DNA of 64,000 nt from Caenibius tardaugens NBRC 16725. GTDB taxonomy: Bacteria; Pseudomonadota; Alphaproteobacteria; Sphingomonadales; Sphingomonadaceae. The stretch spans positions 310,001 through 374,000 of the forward strand of contig NZ_CP034179.1 of the NCBI RefSeq assembly GCF_003860345.1. Direction: 5' to 3'. The notes below the pieces were generated by a model. The model was not told the origin of the DNA. It was given only the letters and a program-made list of their open reading frames with translations, and ran no database searches. Both the position numbers and the translations under genes were made by a program. Positions within the stretch are counted from its first letter, which is position 1. Every line of letters begins with the position of its first letter. Below are positions 1-10,367 of the stretch, piece after piece.

Positions 1-1
1 C

Positions 2-850
2 GACCCGATTGTCGTCGGCCGCCATGCTTTCGGTGACCAGTATCGCGCAACCGATACGCTGATCCCGGGTGCCGGCACCCTGCGTCTCGTGTTCGAAGGC
101 GAAGATGGCCAGAACATCGATCTCGAAGTCTTCAAGTTCCCGTCCAGCGGCGTCGCCATGGCGATGTACAACCTTGACGATTCGATTCGCGACTTCGCCC
201 GTGCGAGCTTCAACTACGGGCTCAACCTCGGCTGGCCGGTCTATCTGTCCACCAAGAACACGATTCTCAAGGCTTACGACGGCCGCTTCAAGGATCTGTT
301 CCAGGAAGTGTTCGACACCGAAGGCTTCAAGGAAAAGTTCGCCGAAAAGGGCATCGTCTACGAACACCGCCTGATCGACGACATGGTCGCTTCGGCGCTC
401 AAGTGGAACGGCAAGTTCGTCTGGGCTTGTAAGAACTACGACGGCGACGTGCAGTCCGACACGGTTGCACAGGGCTTCGGCTCGCTGGGCCTGATGACCT
501 CGGTCCTCATGACCCCGGATGGCAAGACCGTGGAAGCAGAAGCCGCGCACGGCACTGTGACCCGCCACTATCGCCAGCACCAGCAGGGCAAGGCGACTTC
601 GACCAACCCGATCGCATCGATCTTCGCGTGGACGCGCGGCCTGATCTATCGCGGCAAGTTCGACAATACCCCCGATGTGGTGCGGTTTGCCGAAACGCTG
701 GAACGCGTCTGCATCGAAACGGTCGAAAAGGGTCAGATGACCAAGGATCTGGCGCTGCTGATCGGCCCCGATCAGGCATGGATGACGACCGAACAGTTCT
801 TCGCGGCGATCGTGGAGAATCTCGAGGTGGAAATGAAGAACTGGGCCTGA
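2..850 (+). CDS. icd: NADP-dependent isocitrate dehydrogenase, 3' part
   Basis: This is the carboxy-terminal part (about 282 residues) of the TCA-cycle enzyme that oxidatively decarboxylates isocitrate to 2-oxoglutarate with NADP. The frame is open from base 2, so the 5' end lies outside the window. Visible hallmarks are [13 protein letters not shown] near the edge, the DDMVA metal-binding aspartates, and the [12 protein letters not shown] cofactor-loop motif. These belong to the eukaryote-like homodimeric IDP subfamily found in alphaproteobacteria, not the E. coli type. It ends at TGA and is followed by a good terminator. Identity is secure; only the N-terminus is missing. Confidence 0.97.
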   Translation, partial: DPIVVGRHAFGDQYRATDTLIPGAGTLRLVFEGEDGQNIDLEVFKFPSSGVAMAMYNLDDSIRDFARASFNYGLNLGWPVYLSTKNTILKAYDGRFKDLFQEVFDTEGFKEKFAEKGIVYEHRLIDDMVASALKWNGKFVWACKNYDGDVQSDTVAQGFGSLGLMTSVLMTPDGKTVEAEAAHGTVTRHYRQHQQGKATSTNPIASIFAWTRGLIYRGKFDNTPDVVRFAETLERVCIETVEKGQMTKDLALLIGPDQAWMTTEQFFAAIVENLEVEMKNWA

Positions 851-938
851 TCCGGTTGTTCCCTGTTGCGGTGGGCGTGGCTGACCATGCCCACCCCGCG
901 AATTGAGGGGCTTGCCCGGCAGGCCCCCTTCTCGCTAA

Positions 939-966
939 CCCCTTCCGGCGACGGGAGGGGTTTTTT
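939..966 (+). terminator. rho-independent terminator of icd
   Basis: An 8-bp stem (ccccttcc paired with gggagggg, one G-T pair) with a 6-nt loop is followed directly by six T residues. It lies 89 bases after the icd stop and 25 bases before the next start, separating the two transcription units. Confidence 0.85.
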
Positions 967-990
967 GGTATCAGCAACAGAGAGCAACGC

Positions 991-2604
991 ATGACCGAAC
1001 CTCGCGCAAAGGCCCGCCTCGAAGTCCGCCAGGCGATCCCCGCCGATGCCAAGGCGATTTCCGCGCTGGTCAGGCGGGCTTACGAAGAACTGCCCGCCTA
1101 CACGATGAGCGAAATTCGCGGGCAGCTGAACAATTACCCCGAAGGCTGCTTTGTCGCCAAACTGGACGGCAAGCTGGTCGGATACTGCGCATCGATGCGG
1201 CTCGATGCCGCCGTGGCGCTGAAACCGCACACCTGGGACGAGATCACTGGCAACGGCTATGGCAGCCGCCACGATCCCACGGGCGACTGGCTCTATGGCT
1301 ATGAAATGTGCGTCGATCCCAAGACGCGCGGCACGCGGATCGGCCGCCGTCTGTATGAGGAACGCCGCGCCCTGGCCGAACGGCTGGAACTGTCGGGCAT
1401 CGCCTTCGGGGGGCGCATGCCCAACCTGTCGCGCGTGTGGCGCAAAGTCGATGGGCCGCAGGATTATCTCGATCGGGTGGTCGAGGGGAAATTGCACGAT
1501 CCCGTGCTGCGCTTCCAGATCGCCAACGGCTTCGAACCGATCGGGATTCTCGAGAAGTATCTGCCAGAAGACAAGAAATCGCGGGCCTTTGCCGTGCACA
1601 TGGTGTGGCGCAATCCCTTCGTCGATCGGGATCAGCCCAAGAAGTTCCGCCTGCCACGCGGCGTGGAAAGCGTGCGTATCGCCACCTGCCAGTTGCAGGC
1701 GCGCGCCGTGAAGGATTTCAAGGAATTCATTGGGCAGATCGAATATTTCGTCGATGTTGCAGCCGATTACGAGGCGGACTTCATCGTCTTTCCGGAATTG
1801 TTCACCCTGATGCTGCTGTCCTTCGAAGAGAAGGAACTGACCCCGCTGGAAGCGATCGAGGCGCTGTCGCGCTACACCCCGCGCATCCGCGAGGCGCTGT
1901 CCGAAATGGCGTTGAACTACAACATCAACATCATTGGCGGTTCGCACCCCACCCGGATGGACGATGGCGACATTCACAATGTGGCCTATGTCTGCCTGCG
2001 CGATGGATCGATCCACGAACAGGAGAAAATCCACCCCACCCCGAACGAAGCCTATTGGTGGAACATCAAGGGCGGCGACTCGATCGACGCGATCCCCACC
2101 GATTGCGGCCCGATCGGCGTGTTGATCTGTTATGACGCCGAATTCCCCGAACTGGCCCGCAGGCTGGTGGACGAAGGGGCGCGGATCATTTTCGTCCCGT
2201 TCTGCACCGACAGCCGCCAGGGTTACATGCGGGTCCGCTATTGCGCGCAGGCCCGTGCGATTGAAAACCAGTGCTTCGTGGTGCTTTCGGGCAATGTCGG
2301 CAATCTGCCCAATGTCGGCAACATGGACATCCAATACGCCCAGAGCTGCATCCTGACCCCATGCGATTTCCCCTTCGCACGCGACGGGATCGCGGCGGAA
2401 GCCACGGAAAACGTCGAAACGCTGACAATCAGCGATGTCAATCTGGCGGACCTTTCGTGGGCGCGCGCGGAAGGCACCGTGCAGAACCTCAACGACCGGC
2501 GATTCGATCTTTATCGCATCGAGTGGAGCCATCCGACCGCACGGCATCAGGATGATCCACACGCCCATCCGGCAATCGGCCCGCACACCGCCGGCGGGGG
2601 ATGA
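991..2604 (+). CDS. GNAT acetyltransferase - nitrilase-superfamily fusion protein
   Basis: The 537-residue protein has an N-terminal GNAT N-acetyltransferase fold (about residues 10-205, with the acetyl-CoA-loop-like segment KTRGTRIGRRLYE). This is joined to a carbon-nitrogen hydrolase domain (about 225-510). The nitrilase catalytic triad is intact: Glu269 in FPEL, Lys346 in EKIHPT and Cys380 in LICYDAEFPE. The nitrilase half should hydrolyse an amide or nitrile, and the GNAT half should acetylate an amine; the physiological substrate is unknown. The same domain order is known in B. subtilis YhcX-type proteins. It is transcribed alone after the icd terminator. Function beyond the two domains is not claimed. 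Confidence 0.88.
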   Translation: MTEPRAKARLEVRQAIPADAKAISALVRRAYEELPAYTMSEIRGQLNNYPEGCFVAKLDGKLVGYCASMRLDAAVALKPHTWDEITGNGYGSRHDPTGDWLYGYEMCVDPKTRGTRIGRRLYEERRALAERLELSGIAFGGRMPNLSRVWRKVDGPQDYLDRVVEGKLHDPVLRFQIANGFEPIGILEKYLPEDKKSRAFAVHMVWRNPFVDRDQPKKFRLPRGVESVRIATCQLQARAVKDFKEFIGQIEYFVDVAADYEADFIVFPELFTLMLLSFEEKELTPLEAIEALSRYTPRIREALSEMALNYNINIIGGSHPTRMDDGDIHNVAYVCLRDGSIHEQEKIHPTPNEAYWWNIKGGDSIDAIPTDCGPIGVLICYDAEFPELARRLVDEGARIIFVPFCTDSRQGYMRVRYCAQARAIENQCFVVLSGNVGNLPNVGNMDIQYAQSCILTPCDFPFARDGIAAEATENVETLTISDVNLADLSWARAEGTVQNLNDRRFDLYRIEWSHPTARHQDDPHAHPAIGPHTAGGG

Positions 2605-2687
2605 TCCCCCGGCTGCCGCCCCAGACACCCGCCAAAGAATCCCAAGAGCAGTCGTGACAAGCGCCTTTGGGGCAGTTACGTCGGGCT

Positions 2688-4457
2688 ATGGCCGCAGAAC
2701 TGTCCGCAACACCGATGCTTTCCGATGCATTGGTCATATTGGGCGCGGCCGGGCTGGTTATTCCGATTTTCGCCCGTTTCCGGATCACCCCGATCATCGG
2801 GTTCCTGATGGTGGGGTTGGCGGTCGGCCCTTACGGGCTGGGCCGGATGGTCTACGAATATCCGTGGCTGGCCCATTTTACGATCACCGATCCCGAAGGG
2901 CTGGAACCCTTCGCCGAATTCGGGATCATCCTGCTGCTGTTCACGATCGGGCTGGAACTCTCGTTCAACCGTCTGTGGTCCATGCGCAGGCTCGTCTTCG
3001 GGCTTGGCGCGCTGGAACTGCTGGTCATATCCGGCCTGCTGGCCATGGTCCTGACGATGGTCGGGCAATACTGGACAGGCGCCCTTGCGCTTGGCCTCGC
3101 GCTGGCCCTCTCGTCCACCGCGCTGGTCCTGCCCATATCGGGAACCACCACGCCCGTGGGGCGGGCCGCGCTGTCCATGCTGCTGTTCGAAGATATCGCC
3201 ATCGTGCCGATCATCTTCCTGATGGGCGCCATGGCCCCTTACGCGAACAGCGACGGCGTGGACGACATGATGCAGACGATCTGGCTCGGCGGGCTGGTGA
3301 TCATTGCCATGCTGGTTATCGGGCGCTTCGCGCTGCCCCGCCTGTTTGCGCAGGCCGCCCGCACCAAAAGTCCGGAACTGTTCCTCTCCGCCAGCCTGCT
3401 GGTGGTGATCGGTGCCAGCCTCGCCACATCGGCGGTCGGCCTTTCGCCCATCGTCGGCGCGCTGGTGGCCGGGCTGCTGATTGCGGAAACCGAATACAAC
3501 GCCGAAGTTGAAGCCATTACCGAGCCTTTCAAGGGGCTCGCTCTCGGTGTGTTCCTGATCACCGTCGGGATGGGGCTGGACCTTGCCACGATCTGGGACA
3601 ACCTGTGGAGCATTCTGGCAGCCGTTGTGGGCGTGCTCGTGCTCAAGGCGCTGGTGACGGGGCTGTTGCTGCGCATGATGGGCGCACGGCGCAGCACGGC
3701 GACCGAAACCGGCATTCTCATGGCCAGCCCTTCGGAAACCACGCTGATCGTGCTGACCGCGGCGACACAGGCGCTGCTGATCCAGCCCGGCACCGCGCTG
3801 TTCTGGCAGATCGTCACCGCGATCGGGCTGACAGTCACGCCGCTGCTGGCGACCTTCGGACGGCTCGTCGCCCGCAAGGTCGACCCCCTGCCCTCGCAAG
3901 GCGGAGAGGGCACCAGCGACGAGCCGCGCGTGATCATTATCGGGTTCGGGCGTGTGGGCCGGCTGGTGGCGGATATGCTGACCGTCCATGGCAAGCCCTA
4001 TATCGGGATCGATTCGGATGCCGACCTGATCATGGCCGCCCGCCGCGACGGATATAATGCGCGCTTCGGCAATGCCGCCCGCCGCGATGCGCTCGACCGG
4101 CTCGGGCTGGAACGCGCACCCGCCGTGGTTATGACCATGGACGAACCCATTCTCGCGCAGAACCTGACGCGCAAGTTGCGCGCCTTGCGCCCCGATCTGC
4201 CGATTATCGCCCGCGCCCGCGATACGCATCATGCCGCCCTGCTCTATCGCAGCGGCGCCACCCATGCGGTGCCCGAAACGGTCGAAAGCTCGCTCCAGCT
4301 ATCGGAATCGGTGCTGGTTGACTTGGGGGTTGCGGTCGGCCCGGTGATTGCCTCAATCCACCAGAAACGCGACGAATTGCGTGGGCTGATCATGGAAGAA
4401 GGGGCGCTAGATCATAAGCCCCAGTTGCGCACCCGCACGCTCAGGCCAGAAGGTTAG
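2688..4457 (+). CDS. CPA2-family cation:proton antiporter with TrkA-N domain
   Basis: A KefB/KefC-like inner-membrane antiporter exchanging K+ (or Na+) for H+. Roughly residues 10-385 are a chain of hydrophobic helices of the Na/H exchanger fold. A cytoplasmic RCK/TrkA-N domain begins near residue 412 with the Rossmann glycine motif GFGRVGRLV and would bind nucleotide to gate transport. I chose the ATG at 2688; a TTG at 2667 would add seven residues, and the ATG at 2715 is also possible. The 3' end overlaps the convergent sseA by four bases. No ancillary KefF/G gene is adjacent, so glutathione gating cannot be assumed. Confidence 0.88.
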   Translation: MAAELSATPMLSDALVILGAAGLVIPIFARFRITPIIGFLMVGLAVGPYGLGRMVYEYPWLAHFTITDPEGLEPFAEFGIILLLFTIGLELSFNRLWSMRRLVFGLGALELLVISGLLAMVLTMVGQYWTGALALGLALALSSTALVLPISGTTTPVGRAALSMLLFEDIAIVPIIFLMGAMAPYANSDGVDDMMQTIWLGGLVIIAMLVIGRFALPRLFAQAARTKSPELFLSASLLVVIGASLATSAVGLSPIVGALVAGLLIAETEYNAEVEAITEPFKGLALGVFLITVGMGLDLATIWDNLWSILAAVVGVLVLKALVTGLLLRMMGARRSTATETGILMASPSETTLIVLTAATQALLIQPGTALFWQIVTAIGLTVTPLLATFGRLVARKVDPLPSQGGEGTSDEPRVIIIGFGRVGRLVADMLTVHGKPYIGIDSDADLIMAARRDGYNARFGNAARRDALDRLGLERAPAVVMTMDEPILAQNLTRKLRALRPDLPIIARARDTHHAALLYRSGATHAVPETVESSLQLSESVLVDLGVAVGPVIASIHQKRDELRGLIMEEGALDHKPQLRTRTLRPEG

Positions 4458-5311
4458 GCGCCGGTTTGCACGGGCCGCGCGGGATCGGCTGTCCACTCGC
4501 TCCACGATCCGGGATAGAGCCCTGCCCCGCGCAGCCCCGCGATTTCCATAGCCAGCGCATTGCTGCAGGCCGTGACGCCCGAACCGCACTGCATCACCGC
4601 CTTTTCCGGCGGCGCGCCATCCAAAACCGCGCGAAACGCCGCAGCCAGTCGATCCGGGCTGAGGAATTTTCCATCGGCATCGAAATTGTCCCGCAGGAAA
4701 CGATTGCGCGCGCCCGGAATGTGGCCCGATACCGTGTCCAGCGGGTGTGGTTCACCGCGAAAACGCGCGGGATCGCGCGCATCGATCACCACAAATTCAC
4801 CGCTGGCGATATTGGCGAGAACCTGGTCCGCACTCACCACCGCGCCCACCAGCGGGGCGCCCGGCGTGAAATCGCCCGCGTCCGGCGCGGGGGTTGATCC
4901 CGGCTCCAGCGTAAAACCGGCCGCCTGCCACACCGCAGTGCCGCCATCCAGCACCGCCACGGCATCATGGCCCAGCCAGCGCAGCATCCACCACAGGCGC
5001 GCGGCGAAATGCCCGCCATTCCCGTCATAGGCGATGACCTGCTGGCCGCTGTTCAGACCCAATCTGCGCATATGCTGCGCAAAGGCCGCGCGATCGGGCA
5101 AGGGATGCCGCCCGTTGGCCCCGTCCGGCTGGCCGGACAGATCCTCCTCCAGATCCACGTAAGACGCGCCGGGAATGTGGCCCTGCGCATAGACCGCCCG
5201 GCCCTTTGCCGGATCGGTCAGGTCAAATGTACAGTCCAATACGAGCAGCGGGGCATGCGCCACGATCAGATCATGCAAGGCATCGGCCGAGATGATCGTG
5301 GTGAAAGCCAT
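4454..5311 (-). CDS. sseA: 3-mercaptopyruvate/thiosulfate sulfurtransferase
   Basis: A 285-residue two-domain rhodanese. The N-terminal domain (about 1-140) is catalytically silent; the C-terminal domain carries the active-site Cys242 in CGSGVTAC. The CGSGVT loop is the form typical of mercaptopyruvate sulfurtransferases, as opposed to the CRKGVT loop of thiosulfate-preferring rhodaneses. The product would transfer sulfur from 3-mercaptopyruvate to thiol or cyanide acceptors. It starts only 6 bases after the alaS stop on the same strand, so the two are very likely cotranscribed. The 3' end overlaps the convergent antiporter gene. Confidence 0.93.
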   Translation of the reverse strand: MAFTTIISADALHDLIVAHAPLLVLDCTFDLTDPAKGRAVYAQGHIPGASYVDLEEDLSGQPDGANGRHPLPDRAAFAQHMRRLGLNSGQQVIAYDGNGGHFAARLWWMLRWLGHDAVAVLDGGTAVWQAAGFTLEPGSTPAPDAGDFTPGAPLVGAVVSADQVLANIASGEFVVIDARDPARFRGEPHPLDTVSGHIPGARNRFLRDNFDADGKFLSPDRLAAAFRAVLDGAPPEKAVMQCGSGVTACSNALAMEIAGLRGAGLYPGSWSEWTADPARPVQTGA

Positions 5312-5317
5312 CCGCGA

Positions 5318-7984
5318 TCAGCCCGCGAGCGCCGCCTTGACCGCGGCCACCGCATCCGCGGCCTTGCCCCCGTCGGGGCCACCGCCCTGCGCCATATCAG
5401 GCCGGCCACCGCCGCCCTTGCCGCCCAGCGTTTCCACGCCTTTACGAACAAGGTCCACCGCGCTGAAACGGTCGGTCAGATCGTCAGTCACGGCCACGGC
5501 GAACGCCGCGCGCCCTTCGTTGACTGCGACCACGGCCGCCACGCCCGAACCGATGCGCTTCTTCGCCTCGTCCAGCAGGCCGCGCAGTTCCTTGGCATCC
5601 AGCCCGTCGATCACCTGCCCGGTGAACGTGACCCCGTTGATGGTTTCATCCGCAGGCGCAGCCGCCGCACCCGCATTGCCGCCACCGGACAGCGCCAGTT
5701 GCTTCTTCGCATCGGCCAGTTCGCGTTCCAGCCGCTTGCGTTCGTCCAGCAGCGCCAGGACACGCCCGGTCACTTCCTCGGGCGTGGACTTGATCGCCGC
5801 CGCCGCGGATTTCAGCATGTCTTCGCGGCCGACCAGCCATTGCCGCGCGTTTTCGCCGGTCAGCGCCTCGATACGGCGCACGCCGGACGACACCGCGCTT
5901 TCCGAAACGATACGGAACACGCCGATATCGCCGGTGGCGGCGACGTGCGTGCCGCCGCACAGTTCGACCGAATAGTTATAGCCGCTATCGTTCCAGTTGG
6001 AGCGCCCCATCGACAGCACGCGGACTTCTTCCCCGTACTTTTCACCGAACAGCGCCATGGCCCCGGCGGCAATGGCATCGTCGGGGCTCATCAACCGGGT
6101 GGTAACCGGATCGTTGTGGCGGATTTCGGCGTTCACTTCTGCCTCGATCGCCACGATGTCTTCCGGGGTCAGCGGCTTGGGATGCGAGAAGTCGAACCGC
6201 AGGCGGTCTTCCGCAACCAGCGAACCTTTCTGTGTGACATGATCGCCCAGTCGATTGCGCAGTGCCGCATGCAGCAGGTGCGTGGCCGAATGGTTGGCCC
6301 GGATCGCATCGCGCCGCGCCGCGTCAACCACCATGTGCACGGTATCGCCCACAGCAATGCGGCCACTGCGGATATGCCCCTGATGCGCATGCAACCGGCC
6401 CAGCGGCTTCGACGTGTCGGAGACCACGATATCCAGCGCGTTGCCGCCGCTGATCAGACCGGCATCGCCCGTCTGGCCGCCACTTTCGCCGTAAAACGGC
6501 GTCTGGTTGGTCAGCACGATGACATCTGTCCCGGCCACGGCGTGATCGGTTTCCTTGCCATCGACAATCAGCGAAACCACCCGCCCTTCGCCGGTAGTGG
6601 CGGTATAGCCGGTGAATTCGGTCGCGCCTTCGCGTTCGGCAATGTCGAACCACAGTTCGCCATCCGCCGCCGCGCCGCTGCCCTTCCATGCCGCGCGGGC
6701 CGCAGCCTTCTGCTGCGCCATGGCGGCGTCGAACCCTTCGCGATCCACGCCGATGCCCCGCGCCCGCAGCGCGTCTTCGGTCAGATCGTAGGGGAAGCCA
6801 TATGTATCGTAGAGGCGGAACGCGGTTTCACCGGGCAGGCTGGCGCCTTCGCCCATATCCAGTGTCGCCTCGTCCAGCAGGCGCAGCCCCTTGTCCAGTG
6901 TCTGGCGGAAACGCGTTTCCTCGCGTTCCAGCACTTCGGTAACCAGCGCCTGCGCGCGGCCGAGTTCGGGATAGGCCTGCCCCATTTCCGCGACCAACGA
7001 AGGGACCAGACGATACATCAACGGTTCGGCTGCGCCCAGCAGATGCGCATGGCGCATGGCGCGGCGCATGATCCGGCGCAGCACATAACCGCGCCCTTCG
7101 TTCGACGGCAGCACGCCATCGGCGATCAGGAAACTGGTCGACCGCAAGTGATCGGCAATCACCCGGTGGCTGGCGGTGCGATCGCCTTCCGCCTTGACCC
7201 CGGTGAGGCTTTCCGATGCGGCGATCAGCGCCTTGAACGTATCGGTATCGTAATTGTCATGCACACCCTGCATGACCGCCGCGATCCGTTCCAGACCCAT
7301 GCCGGTATCGATGCTGGGCTTGGGCAGTTCGCCGGTAATCTCGCCCGCAGTCTGTTCGTACTGCATGAACACGAGATTCCAGATCTCGATAAAACGGTCC
7401 CCATCTTCGTCCGCCGATCCCGGGGGGCCGCCCCAGATGTGATCGCCGTGATCGTAGAAGATTTCCGAGCACGGGCCGCACGGGCCATCATCGCCCATCG
7501 CCCAGAAATTGTCCTTGGTCGGGATGCGGATGATCCGGTCTTCCGGCAGGCCCGCGATCTTCTTCCACAGATCGAAAGCCTCATCATCGGTGTGATAGAC
7601 CGTGGCCAACAGCTTTTCAGCCGGAAGCCCCCATTCCTTTGTCAGGAGAGTCCAGGCATTGAGAATCGCCTGTTCCTTGAAATAGTCACCGAAGGAGAAA
7701 TTCCCCAGCATTTCAAAGAACGTATGATGCCGCGCGGTGTAACCGACATTGTCCAGATCGTTATGCTTGCCCCCGGCGCGGACGCATTTCTGCGAGCTGG
7801 TGGCGCGCGGGGCCGGCGGCGTTTCCAGACCGGTAAAGACATTCTTGAACGGGACCATGCCTGCGTTCACGAACATCAGTGTCGGATCGTTATAGGGAAC
7901 GAGCGGCGCCGAAGGCACGATGGCATGGCCAGCATCCCCGAAATAGTCGAGGAAAGAACGGCGGATATCATTGGTCGAGCTCAT
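5318..7984 (-). CDS. alaS: alanyl-tRNA synthetase
   Basis: An 888-residue class II synthetase that charges tRNA-Ala. The catalytic core is at the N-terminus ([18 protein letters not shown]). The editing domain has its zinc/HxxxH site (NHSATHLLH, about residue 562, and CGGTH, about residue 676). The C-Ala/DHHA1 region at the end is Gly-rich ([14 protein letters not shown]). I start at the ATG at 7984, giving [11 protein letters not shown] as in other AlaS proteins; an upstream in-frame start would add twelve unconserved residues. It leads an operon with sseA. Confidence 0.97.
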   Translation of the reverse strand: MSSTNDIRRSFLDYFGDAGHAIVPSAPLVPYNDPTLMFVNAGMVPFKNVFTGLETPPAPRATSSQKCVRAGGKHNDLDNVGYTARHHTFFEMLGNFSFGDYFKEQAILNAWTLLTKEWGLPAEKLLATVYHTDDEAFDLWKKIAGLPEDRIIRIPTKDNFWAMGDDGPCGPCSEIFYDHGDHIWGGPPGSADEDGDRFIEIWNLVFMQYEQTAGEITGELPKPSIDTGMGLERIAAVMQGVHDNYDTDTFKALIAASESLTGVKAEGDRTASHRVIADHLRSTSFLIADGVLPSNEGRGYVLRRIMRRAMRHAHLLGAAEPLMYRLVPSLVAEMGQAYPELGRAQALVTEVLEREETRFRQTLDKGLRLLDEATLDMGEGASLPGETAFRLYDTYGFPYDLTEDALRARGIGVDREGFDAAMAQQKAAARAAWKGSGAAADGELWFDIAEREGATEFTGYTATTGEGRVVSLIVDGKETDHAVAGTDVIVLTNQTPFYGESGGQTGDAGLISGGNALDIVVSDTSKPLGRLHAHQGHIRSGRIAVGDTVHMVVDAARRDAIRANHSATHLLHAALRNRLGDHVTQKGSLVAEDRLRFDFSHPKPLTPEDIVAIEAEVNAEIRHNDPVTTRLMSPDDAIAAGAMALFGEKYGEEVRVLSMGRSNWNDSGYNYSVELCGGTHVAATGDIGVFRIVSESAVSSGVRRIEALTGENARQWLVGREDMLKSAAAAIKSTPEEVTGRVLALLDERKRLERELADAKKQLALSGGGNAGAAAAPADETINGVTFTGQVIDGLDAKELRGLLDEAKKRIGSGVAAVVAVNEGRAAFAVAVTDDLTDRFSAVDLVRKGVETLGGKGGGGRPDMAQGGGPDGGKAADAVAAVKAALAG

Positions 7985-8056
7985 TTGCAGGCAGTTAGGC
8001 GACGGCTGCGCCGGGGACAAGCGGGTAAAGAGCGTCAGAGTGAACGAAACAGGCGA

Positions 8057-8884
8057 TCAATCGTTCCAGCGCGCCGAAACAATCCACGCCTGTGCCGGAA
8101 AAGAAACGACATCTCCGCTCCGAAAACGCGCAATCCACTGCCTTAAACGCTGTATCAACGCCTCTTTTTCTCCCGCGTCCGCAATATCGCGCAAGGCTTC
8201 GGCGGTCGGGCCGATATGCGTGAAGAAATGCAGCGCCTGATCCACACTGTCGCTGCCAACACCGCCAACCATCGCGAAGTCGACCGGGTCCATCGTGACC
8301 TGCCGCCATCCGGCGCGCGCGAGAATCGCCCGCACGTGTTCTTCCTCGGCAAAGGCGAACGGGCCAGCGGCGTAAGGATCGGCCGGGCGAGGAATATCGA
8401 GAATACGCGCCGATTCGGTAGCCCAGGGATTGCCTTCGGGCGAACGGAAGCACGAGAAAACCAGATGCGCCGCTTTCGCCGCGACGCCCCCGATGTGGCG
8501 AAAGGCGGCTTCGGGATCGTCAAAGAACATAACCCCATGGCGGGAAACGAGCAGATCGGGGCGGAAAGCGGGCGCCGGGGTCCATCGCGCGGCATCGCCC
8601 ACGGCAAATTGCACGTGCGGATTATCGCCTGCACGGGCGCGGGCGGCAGCAATCATATCGGGTGAAATGTCGATCCCCAGAACGGTCGCATGGGGCCGGG
8701 CACTGGCAAGAGCGAGCGACAGTTCCCCTGCCCCGCAGCCGATATCGCAGATCGTGTCGCCCGGAATCCTTGCGAGTCGTTCCAGCAGCACTTGCGTCAG
8801 CCCGCCGAAAACCCTGTCGGTGGCAACGTAGTGATCCGCCCAGATCTGGCCAATGCGGTCACGCCATTCGTTCGCACTGTGCAT
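8057..8884 (-). CDS. class I SAM-dependent methyltransferase
   Basis: A 275-residue Rossmann-fold methyltransferase. Motif I is DIGCGAGELSLAL (about residues 47-59) and motif II is GIDISPDMI, followed by the acidic motif after the second strand. The sequence resembles ubiquinone/menaquinone-type or small-molecule methyltransferases, but the substrate cannot be told. It lies 72 bases upstream of alaS on the same strand and may share its transcript. An inverted-repeat cluster occupies the region immediately upstream. Confidence 0.8.
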   Translation of the reverse strand: MHSANEWRDRIGQIWADHYVATDRVFGGLTQVLLERLARIPGDTICDIGCGAGELSLALASARPHATVLGIDISPDMIAAARARAGDNPHVQFAVGDAARWTPAPAFRPDLLVSRHGVMFFDDPEAAFRHIGGVAAKAAHLVFSCFRSPEGNPWATESARILDIPRPADPYAAGPFAFAEEEHVRAILARAGWRQVTMDPVDFAMVGGVGSDSVDQALHFFTHIGPTAEALRDIADAGEKEALIQRLRQWIARFRSGDVVSFPAQAWIVSARWND

Positions 8885-8916
8885 GTCCGCAGTTTACGCC
8901 TGTTACATGCGATCGC

Positions 8917-9010
8917 CTAGTGGCCCGAATCTGAAGTTCGCAGCATTGTGAGGCAGGCGCTGAGCGAACTTCAGATTCATAAGGGTCACTAGAATTTATC
9001 GATTCTAGTG
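8917..9010. repeat. nested inverted repeats between recA and the methyltransferase gene
   Basis: A 15-bp perfect inverted pair, gaatctgaagttcgc at 8927-8941 and its complement at 8963-8977, is extended outward by imperfect arms beginning CTAGTG. The outer ends (8917-8922 and 8987-8992) are also complementary. The right end overlaps a second palindrome, cactagaat (8987-8995) with attctagtg (9002-9010). The overall form, about 75 bp with matching CTAGTG ends, resembles a REP/MITE-like mobile palindrome, but no other copy is seen in this window. Confidence 0.6.
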
Positions 9011-9073
9011 TGGTGGAACCGGCGCCCCAGCGATCCCCTGCCCGACCGAATGGAAGGACCGGCCCATACAAAC

Positions 9074-9114
9074 GAAAAGACCGGCGGGAACCCTTACAGT
9101 TCACCCCGCCGGTC
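9074..9114 (-). terminator. rho-independent terminator of recA
   Basis: On the minus strand a 10-bp perfect stem (gaccggcggg with cccgccggtc, loop about 16 nt) is followed by TTTT. It lies 40 bases past the recA stop codon. Confidence 0.85.
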
Positions 9115-9153
9115 CGGTTTCGCAAGCGCGGAACACACCGCACTTCTTGAGGA

Positions 9154-10218
9154 TCAGTTATCGTCGTCCGCGTCCGGACCCGACATCATTTCCTCGGCGA
9201 CCTGATCGGTGCGGCCACGAATCGCGGCTTCCAACTTGTCGCAAAGCTCTGGATTATCCTTGAGAAACTGTTTCGCGTTCTCACGCCCCTGGCCGATGCG
9301 GACCGAGTCATAGCTGAACCATGCCCCCGACTTTTCCACCAGCCCGGCCTTGACCCCAAGATCGATCATCTCGCCAATCTTGGACACGCCTTCGCCATAC
9401 ATGATATCGAATTCGACCTGCTTGAACGGCGGGGCGACCTTGTTCTTGACCACTTTGACCCGGGTCGCGTTGCCGACGATTTCATCCCGATCCTTGATCT
9501 GGCCAGTGCGGCGGATATCGAGACGAACCGAGGCGTAGAACTTCAGCGCATTGCCGCCCGTGGTGGTTTCGGGATTGCCGTACATCACCCCGATTTTCAT
9601 GCGGACCTGGTTGATGAAAATCACCAGACAGCGCGAACGGTTGATCGAACCGGTCAGCTTGCGGAGCGCCTGGCTCATCAGGCGGGCCTGCAGGCCGACA
9701 TGGCTGTCGCCCATTTCCCCTTCGATTTCGGCCCGGGGCACGAGCGCGGCGACCGAGTCGATCACCAGCACGTCGATCGCATTGGAACGAACCAGCGTAT
9801 CGACGATTTCCAGCGCCTGTTCGCCGGTATCCGGCTGCGACACGATCAGTTCATCGATATCGACGCCCAGTTTCTTGGCATAGACAGGGTCCAGCGCATG
9901 TTCGGCATCCACGAAAGCGGCGGTGCCGCCACCCTTCTGGGCTTCCGCAATCGCGTGCAGCGCCAGCGTGGTCTTGCCAGAGCTTTCCGGCCCGTAAATT
10001 TCGACGATGCGGCCGCGCGGCAGCCCGCCAATACCCAGTGCGATATCGAGACCGAGCGAACCGGTGGAGATCGCCTCGATCTGCATCGCTTCCCGGCTGC
10101 CGAGTTTCATGGCGGAACCCTTGCCGAACGCGCGGTCGATCTGGGCCAGTGCGGCATCGAGGGCCTTCTGACGATCCACGTTATTTTCCTTTTCAACGAG
10201 CTTCAGACTTGCCGACAC
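9154..10218 (-). CDS. recA: recombinase RecA
   Basis: A 354-residue DNA-strand-exchange ATPase and LexA coprotease. Walker A is GPESSGKT (residues 76-83); Walker B (LVIDSV) and the L1/L2 DNA-binding loops follow. The acidic C-terminal tail ends in a run of Asp residues, as expected. It is transcribed from its own promoter region, which contains a canonical alphaproteobacterial LexA box about 100 bases upstream, and it ends at a strong terminator. Confidence 0.99.
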   Translation of the reverse strand: MSASLKLVEKENNVDRQKALDAALAQIDRAFGKGSAMKLGSREAMQIEAISTGSLGLDIALGIGGLPRGRIVEIYGPESSGKTTLALHAIAEAQKGGGTAAFVDAEHALDPVYAKKLGVDIDELIVSQPDTGEQALEIVDTLVRSNAIDVLVIDSVAALVPRAEIEGEMGDSHVGLQARLMSQALRKLTGSINRSRCLVIFINQVRMKIGVMYGNPETTTGGNALKFYASVRLDIRRTGQIKDRDEIVGNATRVKVVKNKVAPPFKQVEFDIMYGEGVSKIGEMIDLGVKAGLVEKSGAWFSYDSVRIGQGRENAKQFLKDNPELCDKLEAAIRGRTDQVAEEMMSGPDADDDN

Positions 10219-10318
10219 GAGATGGCCTCCTTCGCGGTCCAGAGCAAGCGGCGGGAACGGGTATCACACAGCTTTGCTCGCACTGTTCGAAGAAGGATGT
10301 ATCCCATTTGTTCCACAA

Positions 10319-10333
10319 GAACAAGAGTGGAAC
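10319..10333 (-). promoter_or_regulatory. LexA (SOS) box of recA
   Basis: The minus strand reads GTTC-CACTCTT-GTTC, an exact match to the alphaproteobacterial LexA operator GTTC-N7-GTTC. It lies 100 bases upstream of the recA start, between the cckA stop and recA. Confidence 0.85.
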
Positions 10334-10367
10334 AAAATTTTTCACGAACGCGGGGAAATGACCCAAT

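Noticed and set aside
772-2628. A 618-codon open frame antisense to the GNAT-nitrilase gene.
   Set aside because: It runs through the icd end and the terminator, with no domain or start signal.
2667-2687. TTG start for the antiporter gene.
   Set aside because: The ATG at 2688 gives the usual short N-terminus; the added residues are unsupported.
4967-8146. A 1059-codon open frame on the plus strand antisense to alaS.
   Set aside because: It is a shadow of alaS: no conserved domain, His/Arg-rich unnatural composition, and no start context.
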